The notes under the pieces are model-generated. The model made no database searches and had not been told where the DNA came from. It saw only the letters and a list, made by a program, of their open reading frames with translations. From assembly GCF_048564905.1 (NCBI RefSeq), contig NC_132992.1, forward strand, positions 20,346,501-20,410,500: 64,000 bases of DNA. The letters run 5' to 3'. The DNA comes from Vicugna pacos. Lineage: Eukaryota; Chordata; Mammalia; Artiodactyla; Camelidae. Below, in pieces: positions 49,481-62,600 of the stretch. The number at the start of each line of letters is the position of its first letter. Position 1 is the stretch's first letter. Made by a program: the position numbers and the translations under genes.

Positions 49481-50920
49481 CTGTGCCCAGCAGTGTACTG
49501 CACCTTGTCTTTTCTGGTTGGAGAATAGGGCTGCTGCCGTTTCTGTGGCTTGGGCTTGTTCAGAAGAAAGGAAGAGAGAAGTTTGTTCTCCAAAGGCTCT
49601 CCTCTCAGCAGGGAAGCCTAGTGCTGTGGATGGCTGCCACCTCTATCTTGTCACACCACACCGGCAGCCCCTTTGCCCTCCCTTTAGAGGGTCAGTGATG
49701 CTGGCAGGGCCACACTAGGGGCCACATGCCTCTCCATGCCACTCCACAGGAGAAGGGAATATGCCCTGTAGGATCTTTTTGCCTGCTGAAAGCTAAGGGG
49801 GAAGGAAAGGGCCCATATCAAATGCTACCGTGATTAATGTCCTCCACACAGGAGGGTTAGCATATTAGAGCTGTCTAAATAGTCCCTGGATAGTGAAACA
49901 AAAAAAATTTTCTCGAAGTCAGAAACCTATGTGCATAATGCTATGAAACTGAACTATGAAATTGGAGATGGAAAAAGGAAACTCCATGTTTTACTTTCAA
50001 AATACTAGGCACCAACAAATGTCTAAAACTATTATAAATAAGTCTGGCAGAAGACCCTGTTGTCCTTGACCAGAATGCCTTGTTAGGACCTAACGTTGTC
50101 TACTAGGAGTCCAGGATTGGAGGGCACTAGGATAGCAGACCTTACAGACAGAGGCCTCCCTGAGACTCTGCTTGACGCTCAGTATCTCTGTGGCTATCAG
50201 GAAAGCCCAAGGAAACCAGTAGGAAAGAACGGTTGGGCGTGCGTGTGCATTTGTGCAAGTGCTGCTGTTGCTCCCTGCTCTCACTGCAGGGAAATCATCA
50301 TTTTAGAGAAAAAACAAGACACTGAGGCAATGATATCATGGAAACCTAACTTACTTTATTAACACTCCCTGGGATAGTCATCCCAGTATGCAGATTAATA
50401 TCAAATCAGTGGGACCTAATTGACGTAGCTAAGGAAATGACCTAAAAGTTTATCCATCTTAACAATTTTAGGTTCTCGGAAAGTAACTTGTTTCTTCTGG
50501 CGGGTATATTTAACATTTGCAGCCGGGATGAATTTAATGTGGGCCAGACAGTAGAAAGGCTAGCCCTTGCTGAAAGGTGGCTCTGACTCCTCCACTCTGT
50601 CTCTTACCCTCTTTCTTAAACAGCTCATTTTTAATCTGTGGTTGATGAAATCTAGACATGTTGCAGCTCAAGAAATTTGGCTTTAGTCTTCTGCTGTAAC
50701 CTCAAGGAACATCAGGAAACAACAAATGAAAATTGCCAGATTCTCTCACTGTGAGATTAACTTGGTCTAAGGCTAGGTTAGTTATTAAGTGGATAAATTT
50801 GATTATCCAAACTCTTCCAATCTCATTTCTTTCTACTCTGGCCAAATGAACTTCCACTTTTCCAAAAAGATGCCTGAAAGCTAAATCCAACCTGCCACAA
50901 CTGCTCCCTGGATTCTTATC
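49480..50920. other. Unassigned sequence upstream of the TRIM69 start exon
   Basis: Moderately GC-rich at 49480-49780, otherwise AT-rich. Short open frames are present without similarity to anything I know. Confidence 0.35.
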
Positions 50921-51560
50921 ATTGCCACCTCAGATCAAGTCATCTCCCAAGAGCTGCCATAGCTCAAAAAGCTTTGCACAACTCTGCTGGCTATGCTAAA
51001 ATGAAACCGTTAACATCAAGGGCAAGAGAGTACCAGTGTAGTACCACATTCCTCAGACCAAGGTTACTTCATCATTTTTCATATACACTTCATAAAGTCA
51101 CTTCTACTTTGAGAAGAAAATCAACACCAGGATCTTTCCTTCTAATTCTACCTCCATATTCCACCCCCCCAGCCCAATTTTCAAAGTATTTTCAACCTTC
51201 ACTGATATTATGCTGAATCCTTAAGAATCTTTCTCTAGAGGCTCTCCTTTAGAGCCTTTAATGGTTCTTTACCAGCTGTAGAATAAAATCTAAACTCCAT
51301 AACATACCACACATGCTCTACTCATGATGTGGCCTTATTCTTCTTTTTTAGCTTTAGTTCTCACTTCTTCCCACAGCCATGCACAATAGTCAGCCAAACT
51401 ATTCACACTAATATGCCCTGTGACAGCTCCCTTCAACTCTTGCTCTTACATCTTGTTGGGTTCCTGCTCTTGCCTAGATGTATGTCTTGACTGCCTGTGA
51501 TGAATGGAGTGCCTAGTACTGTGCCTGGAACATAGCTATTGTTTAATAAATAGTAGGTGT
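50920..51560 (+). mobile_element. L2 LINE fragment with 3' end
   Basis: Gapped L2: CTTTAATGGTTCTTTACCAG, AATAAAATCTAAACTCCATA, and the end GAGTGCCTAGTACTGTGCCT then TTTAATAAATAG. Confidence 0.7.
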
Positions 51561-51734
51561 CATTAATACCTTCTTGCTTTAATTCTGAAAAGAGATAATA
51601 CAAGTCATGCTCCCACTGAAACAAGCCCTTGATCTCTGCCTTGCTTATATTCCAAATTTCCCTATCAAACTTTCCTCCCTGATGAGCTAGGCTAGCAATG
51701 AAGTGATAAAAGTCAGTGTCCTCAAACATATCTG

Positions 51735-51965
51735 TGGTGATATTAATCAAAAAGTTGGTTGCCTGTGGGAGATGGGAATTGACTAGATGGGAACTTTCTG
51801 GAATGATGGGATTGTTCTATACTTTGATTGGGGCATTGGTCATATCAATGTACATATTTGCCCAAACTCATCTAATTATATACTTAAGATCAGTGAATTT
51901 TTCTGTCTGTAAAATTTATCTCAGTTTTTCCAAAAAGTCAGAATTCCCTCTGTTTTTTCCCCTAA
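51735..51965 (+). mobile_element. Old L1 3' UTR fragment
   Basis: GTTGGTTGCCTGTGGGAG, GGGATTGTTCTATACTTTGA and AAGATCAGTGAATTTTTCTG follow old L1 3' UTR order. Confidence 0.6.
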
Positions 51966-51999
51966 AGCAGAGATCAAAAACTCAAATGTCTATATGAGT

Positions 52000-53585
52000 T
52001 TGGCAGGTTAAGGTAAATATGTAGCGGGTGGGGTAGAACACAGCAGGGACGGTCAAGGGCTGCTGGCAAGAGTATGCTCTTTTTCTTTAGCACATCGACA
52101 ATACATGCAAAAGCAGAATCTGTATTTAATAGGCACCTCGGGTGTTTCAGTCATTAGCCAAGTTTGTGATACACTGTGCTATGTCACAGAGCAATTAATA
52201 GTCTCAAAACTGGAGTGCACAAGATGATCTATTGAAATGTAGGAAGTTCTACATCTAATATTTAGAACTTTTTTCCTTTTTTTTTTAATTTTCATGTTAT
52301 TTTTCTTCCTCATTTCATTTTAGAACATATGAAGAAACCCACAGAAGGGCATATTCCATACTTATTGTGCATATCCTGTGGCAAGTCAAGCAGCTGAGGT
52401 CTGGAATATGGGACTTCCCGAGAATGCTGTGTGTAGAACAGACATAACACTAGGATGGGCACAGCTTCACTGACATGACTGAGCCTCCATGGAGGAAAGC
52501 AACACTGCTACAACCATTGTAAGTAAAGAACAAAGTTTACTGCACCTTTCATTCTGAGGGAAACGGAGAGAGCACAGTAAAAATCACATCATCTCTAATT
52601 CTAAAGTGCAGACTGAATTGTGAGTCCTATGGGATTTTCTTCAAAAGAAAAAAGAGCTAGTATATGTGTGTATGGGGGTGGTGGGGGATGGGCAGTGGTG
52701 AGGCGCTTTTCTCAAGACCTGTGGCCCAGCCAGGCTGCTGCAGCAGCTAGGATGGTGGCACAGTGACATCTTTGTTCACAGAGAACCATGCCAACTTGCT
52801 GGTTAGTTGACCACAGAAGTGGAAGGCAGGCATACCTGTAAAGCCTAGGTGAAAGCAGCCTCTCTCTGGCATGGTAGAGAGCATAGAACCACAACTCCAG
52901 ATTCCAGTGTGCCTAGGCAACAACTCAGACTGGTTTCAAAGGCCACTAGGAGTCCCAGCAGGACATGATGCCTGCCCGTATACCTACCTCCACCCTGCTG
53001 GTTGGGGAGGTGGTCAGAAAGGACTGACTTCCTTCTACTCCAATGGAGTCAGGAAATCCAGAGAAACCAGGAGATATCACCCTGCCTGGTCCATTAATTA
53101 AAATAAAGATTCCATTGCTCTAAACAAGACCCAGTATAATGGTTGCTTAAACAAGAATGAAGTTTCTCTCTCAAGTAAAAGCCCAAACTTGTAGGTGGCT
53201 CTGGTTTGCAAAGTTGTCAGTCTCTCAGATTCCTTTGATCTATTTGCTCCAGCATCTCTAGGATGTTGCCTTTATTCACATGACCCAAAATACCCACATG
53301 TGGCCAACTGAAAATAGATTGCTATGAGGAAGAAAGGAAATTTTGCTTTGAGGACAATCACCAGTCTCTGGCACACTATGACAACCAAGTCCAGCCCTCG
53401 AGCATTAAACAAAATGAATTGAAAGGTAGTCTCACAGTGTGTGGGAAATGAAAGTTTTTATATACTCCAGAGAGCAATTTTTAAAATCAGGTTTTTTGAG
53501 TTCATTTTACTGAATTCCAACAACCCATAGTTTCTGCATAAGGACATGGAAAAATCTAGCCACGCTGTCTGTCCAGAGCAACATG
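52000..53585. other. Sequence downstream of the RNF4 copy; may include its 3' UTR
   Basis: No nameable repeat. The part next to the stop at 53593 probably derives from the RNF4 3' UTR. A T run at about 52275-52287 would be an A run on the minus strand and is a candidate poly(A) end for the retrocopy, unproven. Confidence 0.35.
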
Positions 53586-53592
53586 GCACACA

Positions 53593-54159
53593 TCATATAT
53601 AAATGCGGTGGTACTGATGGCAGCTGATTTTTTTCAAACAAACTGGGCAATTTTTAGTATGTTTAAGGGAATTGCAGAGGCACTGACTACAGAAGATGTG
53701 GCCACATTCTGTAGAGTAGATTTGTCGTCTACTTAGTTCAATCTCCGAGTACCCATCCATACATATTCGACACCGGATATAACCAGGTAGTGTGCATTTT
53801 AAAGTTTTTTCTTCCAGGACATTATGGTAGGCACTGTTGGTCATGTAAACATCTCTGTCCCTTATTAACCCCTCATCACTGCTTACCACACAGCTGCCAG
53901 TTTGACCTTGGAGTGACCTTGTGTTTCCCCTTGCTCTCCTCCTTTCTTCAGTAAACACAACAGAGTCATGGTGAGTTAGGTCAATCACTGCAGGTTCTAG
54001 AGATTCACAGGTAAGGTCAACTATTTCATCATTTTCCCCAAGATCTATCAGTTCTGCTTCCAAGATCACCTCAGGAGTTGTGTCTCCTTCCCCAGCTGTA
54101 TGGAATTCTCGTGCTTGTCTGAAGTTCACCCTGTTACCATAGCACATTCTTGTGTTCAT
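53593..54159 (-). CDS. RNF4-like retrocopy, intronless, uninterrupted 188-codon frame
   Basis: RNF4 is a SUMO-targeted ubiquitin ligase of about 190 residues. This single-block copy lacks introns and so is retrotransposed. It starts at ATG 54159-54157 (context CACAATGA) and stops at TGA 53595-53593. Kept: SUMO-interaction motifs IVDLTCE (46-52) and VIDLTHHD (58-65); RING C130, C133, C152, H154, C157, C160, C171, C174; C-terminal IYI. Weakened: first and fourth SIMs (IDLGE, VVFTEE) and the N-terminal arginine-rich patch. The Pro after the first RING Cys is Arg. It lies in the same strand as TRIM69, between its start exon and the distal CpG block. Retrogene or stop-free pseudogene cannot be decided here. 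Confidence 0.88.
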   Translation of the reverse strand: MNTRMCYGNRVNFRQAREFHTAGEGDTTPEVILEAELIDLGENDEIVDLTCESLEPAVIDLTHHDSVVFTEERRRARGNTRSLQGQTGSCVVSSDEGLIRDRDVYMTNSAYHNVLEEKTLKCTLPGYIRCRICMDGYSEIELSRRQIYSTECGHIFCSQCLCNSLKHTKNCPVCLKKISCHQYHRIYI

Positions 54160-54539
54160 TGTGCTTTTTGGACCCAGTCTTCAGAGAAATAAGTGACCTG
54201 TGCCAAAGTTTACAGAAAATGCTAAAGTCCTCAATGTCTCACAGCTGTTGGTCAGTCACTCTCTTACTTACAGAAGAATTTAGAACCAAGATTTGCCAAT
54301 ATGTTTGAACTCTGATTCTAGTTCCATTCCTGTCTCCACTTCCTCAACTGCTGTGTTCCCACAGTGATGTGGGGTGAGTCTTCTGGGAGCCACATATGAG
54401 AAAGCTCAATCTGAATTTTTAACTGAAAAACATGAGAGAAAAATTAAATGTTAGTAATATTTAAGATTGACAGCAGTATAAAATACATAGAGATATATAG
54501 ACAAAAATGTATACTGAAAATTTTTGGTAACTATGCATT

Positions 54540-57500
54540 AAACAAGTGGAAATGAATGAAATAGGGACTTTAAAAAAATAGATCAATGAAACTAAGGGCT
54601 TATTCTTTTAAAAGATAAACAAAATTGATAAACCTTAGCCAGACTTATCAAGAAAAAAAGAAGGACCAAATAAAAGTAGAAGTGAAAAGGAAGGTATAAC
54701 TGACACCACTGAAATATCAAAGATCATAAGAGATTACTACACATAATTATATGCCAATAAAATGGACAACAACTTCCAAATGGACAAATTCCTAGAAATG
54801 TACAATCTCCCAAGACTGAACCAGGAAGAAGTAGGAAATGTGAACAGACCAATTGCTAGTAATGAAATTGAATCAGTAATCAAAAAACTCCCAACAACAA
54901 CAAAATAAGTCCATTACCAAATGGCTTCACAGGTGAATTATACCATTTAGAGAAGAGTTAACACCTATCCTTTTCAAACTATTCCAAAATATTGTAGAGG
55001 AAGGAGTGCTTCCAAACTCATTCTACAAAGCCAGCATCACCCTAATGCCAAAACCAGACAAAGATATCACAAAAAAGAAAATTACAGACAATATCACTAA
55101 TGAACATAGATACAGAAATCTTCAACAAAATATTAGCAAATCAAATTCAACAATACATTAAAAGGATCATACATTATGATCAAGGGGAATTTATCCCAGA
55201 GATGCAAGTATGGTTCAATATCCACAAATCAATCAATGTGATATAACACATTAACAAATTGAAGAATAAAGATCATATGATCATCTCAATAGATTCAAAA
55301 AATCTTTTGACAAAATTCAACATTCATTTATGGTAAAAACTCTCAATGAAGTAGGTATAGAAAGAACATACATCAGCATAATAAAGGCCATATATGACAA
55401 GCCCACAGCTAACATCATACTCAGTGGTGAAAAGCTGAAAGCATTTTATCTGAGATCAGGAACAAGGATGCCTGCTCTTGCCACTTTTATTCAGTATAGT
55501 ATTGGAAGACTAACCACAGCAATCAGATAACAAAAAGAAATAGAAGGAATCTAAGTTAGAAAGGAAGAAGTAAAACTGTTACTCTTTGCAAATGATATTA
55601 TACTATACACAGAAAATCCTAAAGATGCCACCAAAAAACTACTAGAACTCACCAATGCATTTGATAAAGTAGCAGGATACAAAATTAATATACAGAAATC
55701 TATTGTGTTCCCATACACTAAGAATGAGTGACCAGAAAGAGAAATTATGAAAACAGTCTCATTTACAAATGCATCAAAAAGAATAAAATACCTAGGACTA
55801 AATATAACTAAGATGACACAAACATATGGAAAGATATACTGGGCTCATAACTGAATACTGTTAAAATGACCATATTAACCAATGTAATCTACAGATTCAG
55901 TGCAATCCCTATCACAATTCCAATGTCATTCTTCACAGAGCTAGAACAAATCATTCTAAAATTTGTATGGAAACCCCTGAATAATTAAAAACCATCTTGA
56001 GAAAGGAGAACAAGCTAGAGGCATTACATGCCCTGATTTCAAACTATTCTACAAAGCTACAGTCATCAAAACAGTATACTAGCACAAAAACAGACATATA
56101 GATCAATAGAACAGAATATAGTGCCCAGAAATGAACCCACACTTATATGGACAATTAATCTAGGACAAAGAAGGCAAGAATATACAATGGGGAAAAGACA
56201 GTCTCTTCAACAAATAATGTTAGGATAGAAAACAAACTTATGGTTACTGAGGGGAAGGAAGTGGGAAGGAATAAATTGGGAGTTCAAGATTGGCAGATAC
56301 TTACTACTATATACAAAATAGATAAGTTTCTACTGTGTAACACAAGGAACTATATTCAATATCTTGTAGTAACCTATGTTGAAAAAGAATAGGAAAAGGA
56401 ATGTGTGCGTGTGTGTGTGTGTGACTGAAATGTTATGCTGTATACCAGAAATTGGTGCCGCGTTGTAAACTGACTATACTTCAATTTAAAAAAGAAAAAG
56501 AAAAGAAGAAATAAATAATGTTGGAAAAACTAGACTGCTACATGCAAAAAGCAAAACTGGACTGCAACATGCAAAGAACCAAACTGGATTACTTTCTCAC
56601 ACTATGCACAAAAATTAATTCAATATGGATTAAAGACAAATATAAGACCTGAACCATAAAATTTCTAAAAGAAAACATAGGCAGTAAGCTCTTTGACATT
56701 AATCTTAGTAATTTTTTTTTGATATATCTCCTCAGGCAAGAGAAACTTAAAAAAAAAGCACACACACAAATGGGACTGCATCAGGTTAAAAAGCTTTTGC
56801 ACAGCAAAGGAAATGATTAACAAAATGAAAAAGCCACCTGCTATATGGGAGAAGATACTTGCAAATGATATATCCAATAAGGGGTTAATATCCACAATAT
56901 ACAAAGAACTCATATAACTCAACATTTTAAAAAAAAACCTGATTTTTAAAATGGGCAGAGGATCTGAATAGGCATTTTTTCCAAGGAAGACATACAGATG
57001 GCTACAGACACATGAAAAGATGCATCAGGGAAATGCAAATCAGAACCACAATGAAATATCACCTCTCACCTGTCAGAATGGTTCTTTTCAAAAAGACAAC
57101 AAATAAGTGTTGGCAAGGGTGTTAAGAAAGGGGAATCCTTGTGAATTGTTGGTGGTAATGTAAATTGGTGCAGCTGCTATGGAAAACAGTATGGAGATTA
57201 CTTTAAAAATTAAAAATAGAACTACCAGGTGATACAGCATTTCCACTCCTGGGTATTTATCTAAAGAAAACAAAAACACGAATTAGAAAAGGTACATACA
57301 CCCCTGTGTTCGCTGCAGCATTACTTACAATAGCCAAGATACGGAAGCAACCTAAATGCCCATCAATACATGACTGGATAAAGAAGTTGTGATATATGTA
57401 TACAATCGATATTACTCAGCCATAAAAAAAGAATGAAACCTTGCCATTTGTGACAACATGGATGGACCTAGAGGATATTACATTAAGTGAAGTAAGTCAG

Positions 57501-57870
57501 ACAGAAAAAGACAAATTCCACTTATATGTGGAACCTAAAAATCAAAAAAAATTGAATAAACATAACAAAATAGAAATAGAGGTATAATTAGAGAGAACAA
57601 GTAGGTGGTTACCAGAGGGAAGGGGATGGAGGAGGAAAGAAATAGGTGAGGGAGATTAAGAGGTACAAACTTCCAGTTGCAAAATAAATGAGTCACGGGT
57701 TAAAAAATGTACAGTGTTGAGAATATAGTCAATGACTATGTAATATCTTTGTATGGTGACATTATAACTAGACTTATGGTGACTATTTTAAAATATATAG
57801 AAATATTGAATCCCTATGTTGTGCACCTGGAATTAAAATAGTGTTATAGGTCGATTATACTTCAAAAACA
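54540..57870 (+). mobile_element. Old L1 copy (ORF2 and 3' UTR), with a later L1 tail inserted
   Basis: Sense-order ORF2 landmarks: GATAAACCTTAGCCAGACTT (54630), AACAAAATATTAGCAAATCA (55124), AAAGAATAAAATACCTAGGA (55778), and the C-terminal region to about 57540, then a 3' UTR. ORF2 is broken by many stops and frameshifts. Interrupted at 56222-56512. Confidence 0.88.
56222..56512 (+). mobile_element. L1 3' tail inserted inside the older L1
   Basis: Camelid L1 3' UTR with a (TG)n run at 56403-56421 and an A-rich end. Target-site duplication AAATAATGTT at 56212-56221 and AAATAATGTT at 56513-56522. Confidence 0.9.
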
Positions 57871-58860
57871 AACTTATAGAAAAAGAGATCATATCTGTAG
57901 TTACCAAAGGTGGGAGGGGTTGTGGCAAGGGAAACTGGATGAAGGCAATCAAAAGGTACAATTTTCCAGTTATAAGATAACTAAGTATAGTGATGTAATG
58001 TAAAAATGATAAATATAATTAATAGTAGAATGTTTTATATATAAAAGTTGTTAAGAGAGTAAATCCTGGGTTCTCATCACAAAAAATTTTTTCTATTTCT
58101 TTAATTTCATCTATATGAAATGATGGATGTTCACTGAACTGTCATAATCATTTCATGATGTAAGTCAAGTCATGCTGTACACCTTAAGCTTATATGGTGC
58201 TATGTGTCAATTATATCTGAGTAAAACTGAAAGAAAAAAATAAGTGTTGGCAAAGATGTAGAAAAATTGGAACTCATACACTGCTGGTGGGAAGCTAAAA
58301 TGGTGTGGCAGTCTGGCAGTTCCTTAAGATGCTAAACATATAGTTACCATATGACCCAGAAATTCCACTTCTAGGAATATATTCAAGGGAATTGAAAATT
58401 TATGTCCATACCAAAAGTGTATGTGAATGTCTATAACAGTATTATTTATAATAGCCAAAAAGTGGAAGCAACCCAAATGTTCATTAACTGACAAATGAAT
58501 GAACAAAATGTGGTATATTCATGCAATGTAATATTATTCAGCAATAAAAAGGAATAAAAGTGCTGATAACTTGCTATAATATGATCTTTGAAAACATCAT
58601 ACTAAGTGACAGAAGCCAATCACAAAAGACCACATACTGTATGCTTCCATTTATATGGTATATCAAGAATAGGCAAATCTATAGAGACAGAAAGATTAGT
58701 GGTTCCTTAGGGCTGAGGGGATTGGGAAGAAATGAGGGAATGATGGCTAATCAGTTTCTCTTGGGGATGATGAAAATGTTCTAAAGTTGAGATGATGGCC
58801 GCACAACTCTGAATATACTGAAACCGGCTGAGTGGTTTGTGGATTATATCTTAGTAAAGC
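57870..58860 (+). mobile_element. Two further old L1 3' ends in tandem
   Basis: 57870-58225 is a second L1 3' UTR ending GTCAATTATATCTGAGTAAA with an A run. 58230-58860 starts in ORF2 (AAGTGTTGGCAAAGATGTAG) and runs through its own 3' UTR to ATATCTTAGTAAAGCTTTAA. Confidence 0.75.
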
Positions 58861-58974
58861 TTTAACCAAAACAAACATCTAAGATGCCTTAGAAATGTCA
58901 CACAAAACTGTGAAATTCTCAAAATTTAGACACAAGCCCTAGAACCTGGTGGGGAAGTGTGGAGCTCCAGAAGA

Positions 58975-59640
58975 TAATGGGGGGAGCCCAGAGGAGGGTG
59001 CAGTGCTCAACGGTCCACCAGATGCGCCGACCTGAGGCAATCCTTAGTCTTGGACCCCACCCCACACACACACACATCTGCCTTTCGTCGGATCGCTACT
59101 TCCTTGAGCCACCTGCCCCTCCTCCGCTCTGTGTCCAGGGGAAGAGAAACCTCAGGGTGACATCGAGCAGCCCCGCAAAACAGTGCCAACCACTCATCCA
59201 GCAGCTCGTCAGTGACCTAGATGTTTCGTCCTGATCTGCCCAGTCCTGCCTAGGTAGCTATCCAACGGGAATAGAACAGGAAGCGTGCGCTCCAGCGGCC
59301 TGCCACTTTACGGCCTCTCCGCGGCTTGTCGGTCCGCTCAGGACTGAGCCTGAGTGAGCCGAACCCGAATATCTGTCTACACTGGACCAGGAAAGAGACC
59401 CAAGGAGCCAGAGGCCAGGATATACCGATTTATAGAAAGGGAGAAGCAGAGGGAGGGAGCAGCCCCGGAGCGGGTACTCACGGTGGACGCGCCCAGGCTT
59501 GCAGCAGCGCGCAGTGAAGTACAGGTCCAAGGTCAGGAAGCCGGGAGTCTCGGCGCTTATTCTCAACCACCGGATGGCGGAAAACACCGGGGTTTTCCTC
59601 TCCTTTTAACCCGCTATTTTAGCTTCTCAAGTGCCCAATC
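58975..59640. promoter_or_regulatory. CpG-rich promoter-like block, likely distal TRIM69 promoter
   Basis: This stretch is much richer in G, C and CpG than its surroundings, with no recognised repeat. It lies upstream of the TRIM69 start exon on the gene's strand and contains a consensus minus-strand donor at 59481. A distal noncoding first exon of TRIM69 is the simplest reading. Open frames here (for example 59354-59830 plus strand) look like by-products of base composition. Confidence 0.5.
59482..59590 (-). other. Candidate noncoding first exon of TRIM69
   Basis: The minus-strand sequence ends GTCCACC before GTGAGTACC, a perfect donor (GT at 59481-59480). It contains no ATG in frame with TRIM69 and would splice to the exon holding ATG GAG. 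The 5' end given is a guess. Could also start an unrelated noncoding transcript. Confidence 0.35.
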
Positions 59641-62600
59641 AAAATCTGAGTCCGTGGTATGTCGTCACCAGTTTCTGGGCAGAAAGTGCTGTTCCAGGTT
59701 AGAAAAGGGGACTTTCCCGTCCCTAGCCTTTCTCCGAAGACTCATGTTTTCCGAGAAAGGGGAAGGGCCAGGTTGTTGTGGGCTTTTCTTCCCCCACCTA
59801 GTCACTAGATCAGCAACTCTCACATTCTAGAAAAATGGTTCTCCGTGGAGGCAGTACGCCTCTCCAGCAGAGGTTTTGGAAATTAATAGGGCTGTTTTGG
59901 TTGTTCCAATGATGGGGTCACTACGGGTATTTAAGGACTGTGGGCTGGGAACCCCGGCCTACACAGACATTGTTTCACCCTACGCCTTCCCGCCCGTCTC
60001 TCTCTCTGCAAAGCTTGCTTATAATCTGGGTTTATAATCATGAGTAAACGTGTGTTTTATTTTTCAATTATTTTACTTTTTCCCTTAATTATTTATTGAT
60101 CATTTACTATGCCAGGCCCATATACACTGGATTTTCCAGGACTACAACAACTACCAGGCAACTCAGAGGAATATATATTTTTGGTTTGGTTTTTGTTTGT
60201 TTTTGGAATTTTACCTAGAGATTTTCACCATTTCAGAGAATCATATCACAGGCAGCAATACCATATCTGAATTGGGGCCATCAATATTACACAATTCTGA
60301 GTCTTTCAGTGTCTTGGGTCACAGAGATCCTAGGCCAGTGCAGATCCTTGCAAGCATCTGACACTTCTTTAGACTAGCCAGTGCAAATAGGTTAGAATAT
60401 TCACATACTAAGTTTACTTAGCTTCATAATCAAATTAGTAAAAGGGCCATCATTAAACAGTTATAAAAAGGAGGTGTTGGATCTGATTGGAGTTGAAACC
60501 TCTAAACTACAGTGGAGTCCTAGGGACTGTACCCAACTCAGTCTACCAAGCCTGAGCTTGAGTACTGACTCCTTATCCTAGAAATCTAGCAGAAAAAACT
60601 CCAATATAAAAGTGACCTACTTACTTACTGTGGCATCACTAGTTAGTGGCTGAGAACCGGTCACTTCACAGGTAAGGAAATCAAGGCCAGGAAATGTTAA
60701 GAAATTTGAGAGGATGAACTGTGACAGAGGTAGAACTAAACACTCTGAAACATGTAAGTAGACTTTGTGAATTCTCTGAGCAAGATCATTCCCAGAAATC
60801 CTGAGACTGCCTAAGATAGCTCTGCCTACAGGCTTACCTTTGTAGGAACCATCCAGAGTGAGTAAGGACCATCTTTTACCGAAAGGCCTTTAGAAAAAGG
60901 AATTCCTTCCATTTCTTCTTCTTTTTTTTTTTTTTCCACTGGCTCAGTGTCAAGAAGTTTTTCCTGTATCTCCTTGCTATAGTTTTAGGTAATTTTATGC
61001 GTTCCAGTGAGCTGTGAAAATAAATAACCACTGGGAGTAAAAGCAGTTACCTACAGCTTTCCATTTACAGAGCTCTTCTTATCACCATCCCCTTTTCAGA
61101 ATAACCCTCGAACAGAACCTGGCACAGAATTGACACTCCATGTTTACTGAATGAATGATTAAGCAAGTAAATGAAGAAACTTTATGATGTAGGGATGATT
61201 CTCCCATTTTATGGATATGGTGACAGAGTTAAGACAATAGTTAACACTTTTTTGGTTTCTTTTGTGGATTCAAACTTAAAACAGTAATATGACTTTTCCC
61301 ATTTCTTTTGTGGAATTAGATTTTAAACTCACGTCTGAGTTCAATGGCATCCACACAATAGTGCTAGCCCCTTAGAAACTTTGAACTTTTAATGGAAGTT
61401 TGGAATTTCATGTGTTGTGAGCCCAGCAGAGGAGGTTAACAGGAAACTCACAGTAGTGTACTGATGCCCCACACATGCTCTGTGAGCCCATCCCCAGCTT
61501 TTTCATATTTCGCTGCTAACCGTTAGCACCTGCACACTACTCACAGACCTGAAAATTACCCTCAGGCACTGGAGTGAGCTGAAAGTACCTGGGAGTTTTA
61601 TGTTTCACCCTACTTCACACTCCTGGCCACCTATAGCCTAAGCCAGGCTGATGTGGAATACCAAAGCTCCTTTGCTTCAAGGCAGGACAAACTCTGAGGT
61701 ATATTCCTTTGTTCTGAACTCCTGTGGGAGTAGGTTGAGTGTGGAACTCCTGAAATCACACCCTCATTTGGATTCTTCCCATTCCCTATCCTTCATCCCC
61801 CATGCCCTTATGGTTTCTCCTGGAAGCCTTTTCTTATATTAAATCACTTACATCCAGACCCTTGGCTCATGGCCTACCTCTGCAAGAACTCAACCAAAGA
61901 CATTCACTGACTCTTCAGCTAATGAAAATGATATGTACTCTTGCAGACAGCTGAGCATACCTAGAAAACCACTTCAAATAACACTATGGCATTGTATGCC
62001 ATCAAGAGTCCTCTCTGTCTTTTCTAAGTGAAAACAATAAAAAGAGGAAGTGGCCCATGGGGCAGGGGAAGCCTGAACATCACTGCGGTCTTCAGTTGGG
62101 CTAGGCTACATCATAGACAAAATAGTGACTTTATTAAACAAAGATTTAGTTTTACCTCAGGAGTTTACAATATAAGAAATATAAGTAAAGAGCAACAGCC
62201 CAAACATATTGAGAGAGTGATTGTACATGAAAACTAGAAAAGAACATTTGCCAGCTCTGTTTTGTTTCCTTTTATACCGTTATTTTCACTGGGGATAGTG
62301 AAAAAAGTGAAATATAAAAATTATTATTTTAAAGTTTTAAAAATAAACATAGTAATAGTAACAATGACCATTTTTTTAAAAGTAGAACAAGAGTTAAAAT
62401 CTCCAGAAAAGCTAACCAAACCAAAATGAACATTAAAGAATGATCATCTCTGGGTTGTGGGATTAACATCTTTTTTCTGCCTGTATAAACTTTCTGTTTT
62501 TAAAAATAATGAACATATATTCAAATAATAAAAGTTGTAAAAATTCAAATCATATAGAAGTATGTGGAATTATATTTTAAAAGTCTGCCTATATCCTTCT

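Noticed and set aside
59258-59587. 109-codon minus-strand open frame in the same block, considered as B2M exon 1
   Set aside because: The peptide does not resemble the B2M signal peptide or mature protein, and no B2M exon 2 follows on that strand.
59354-59830. 158-codon plus-strand open frame in the CpG-rich block
   Set aside because: High GC makes stop codons rare; no recognisable domain, and the peptide has no family resemblance I know.
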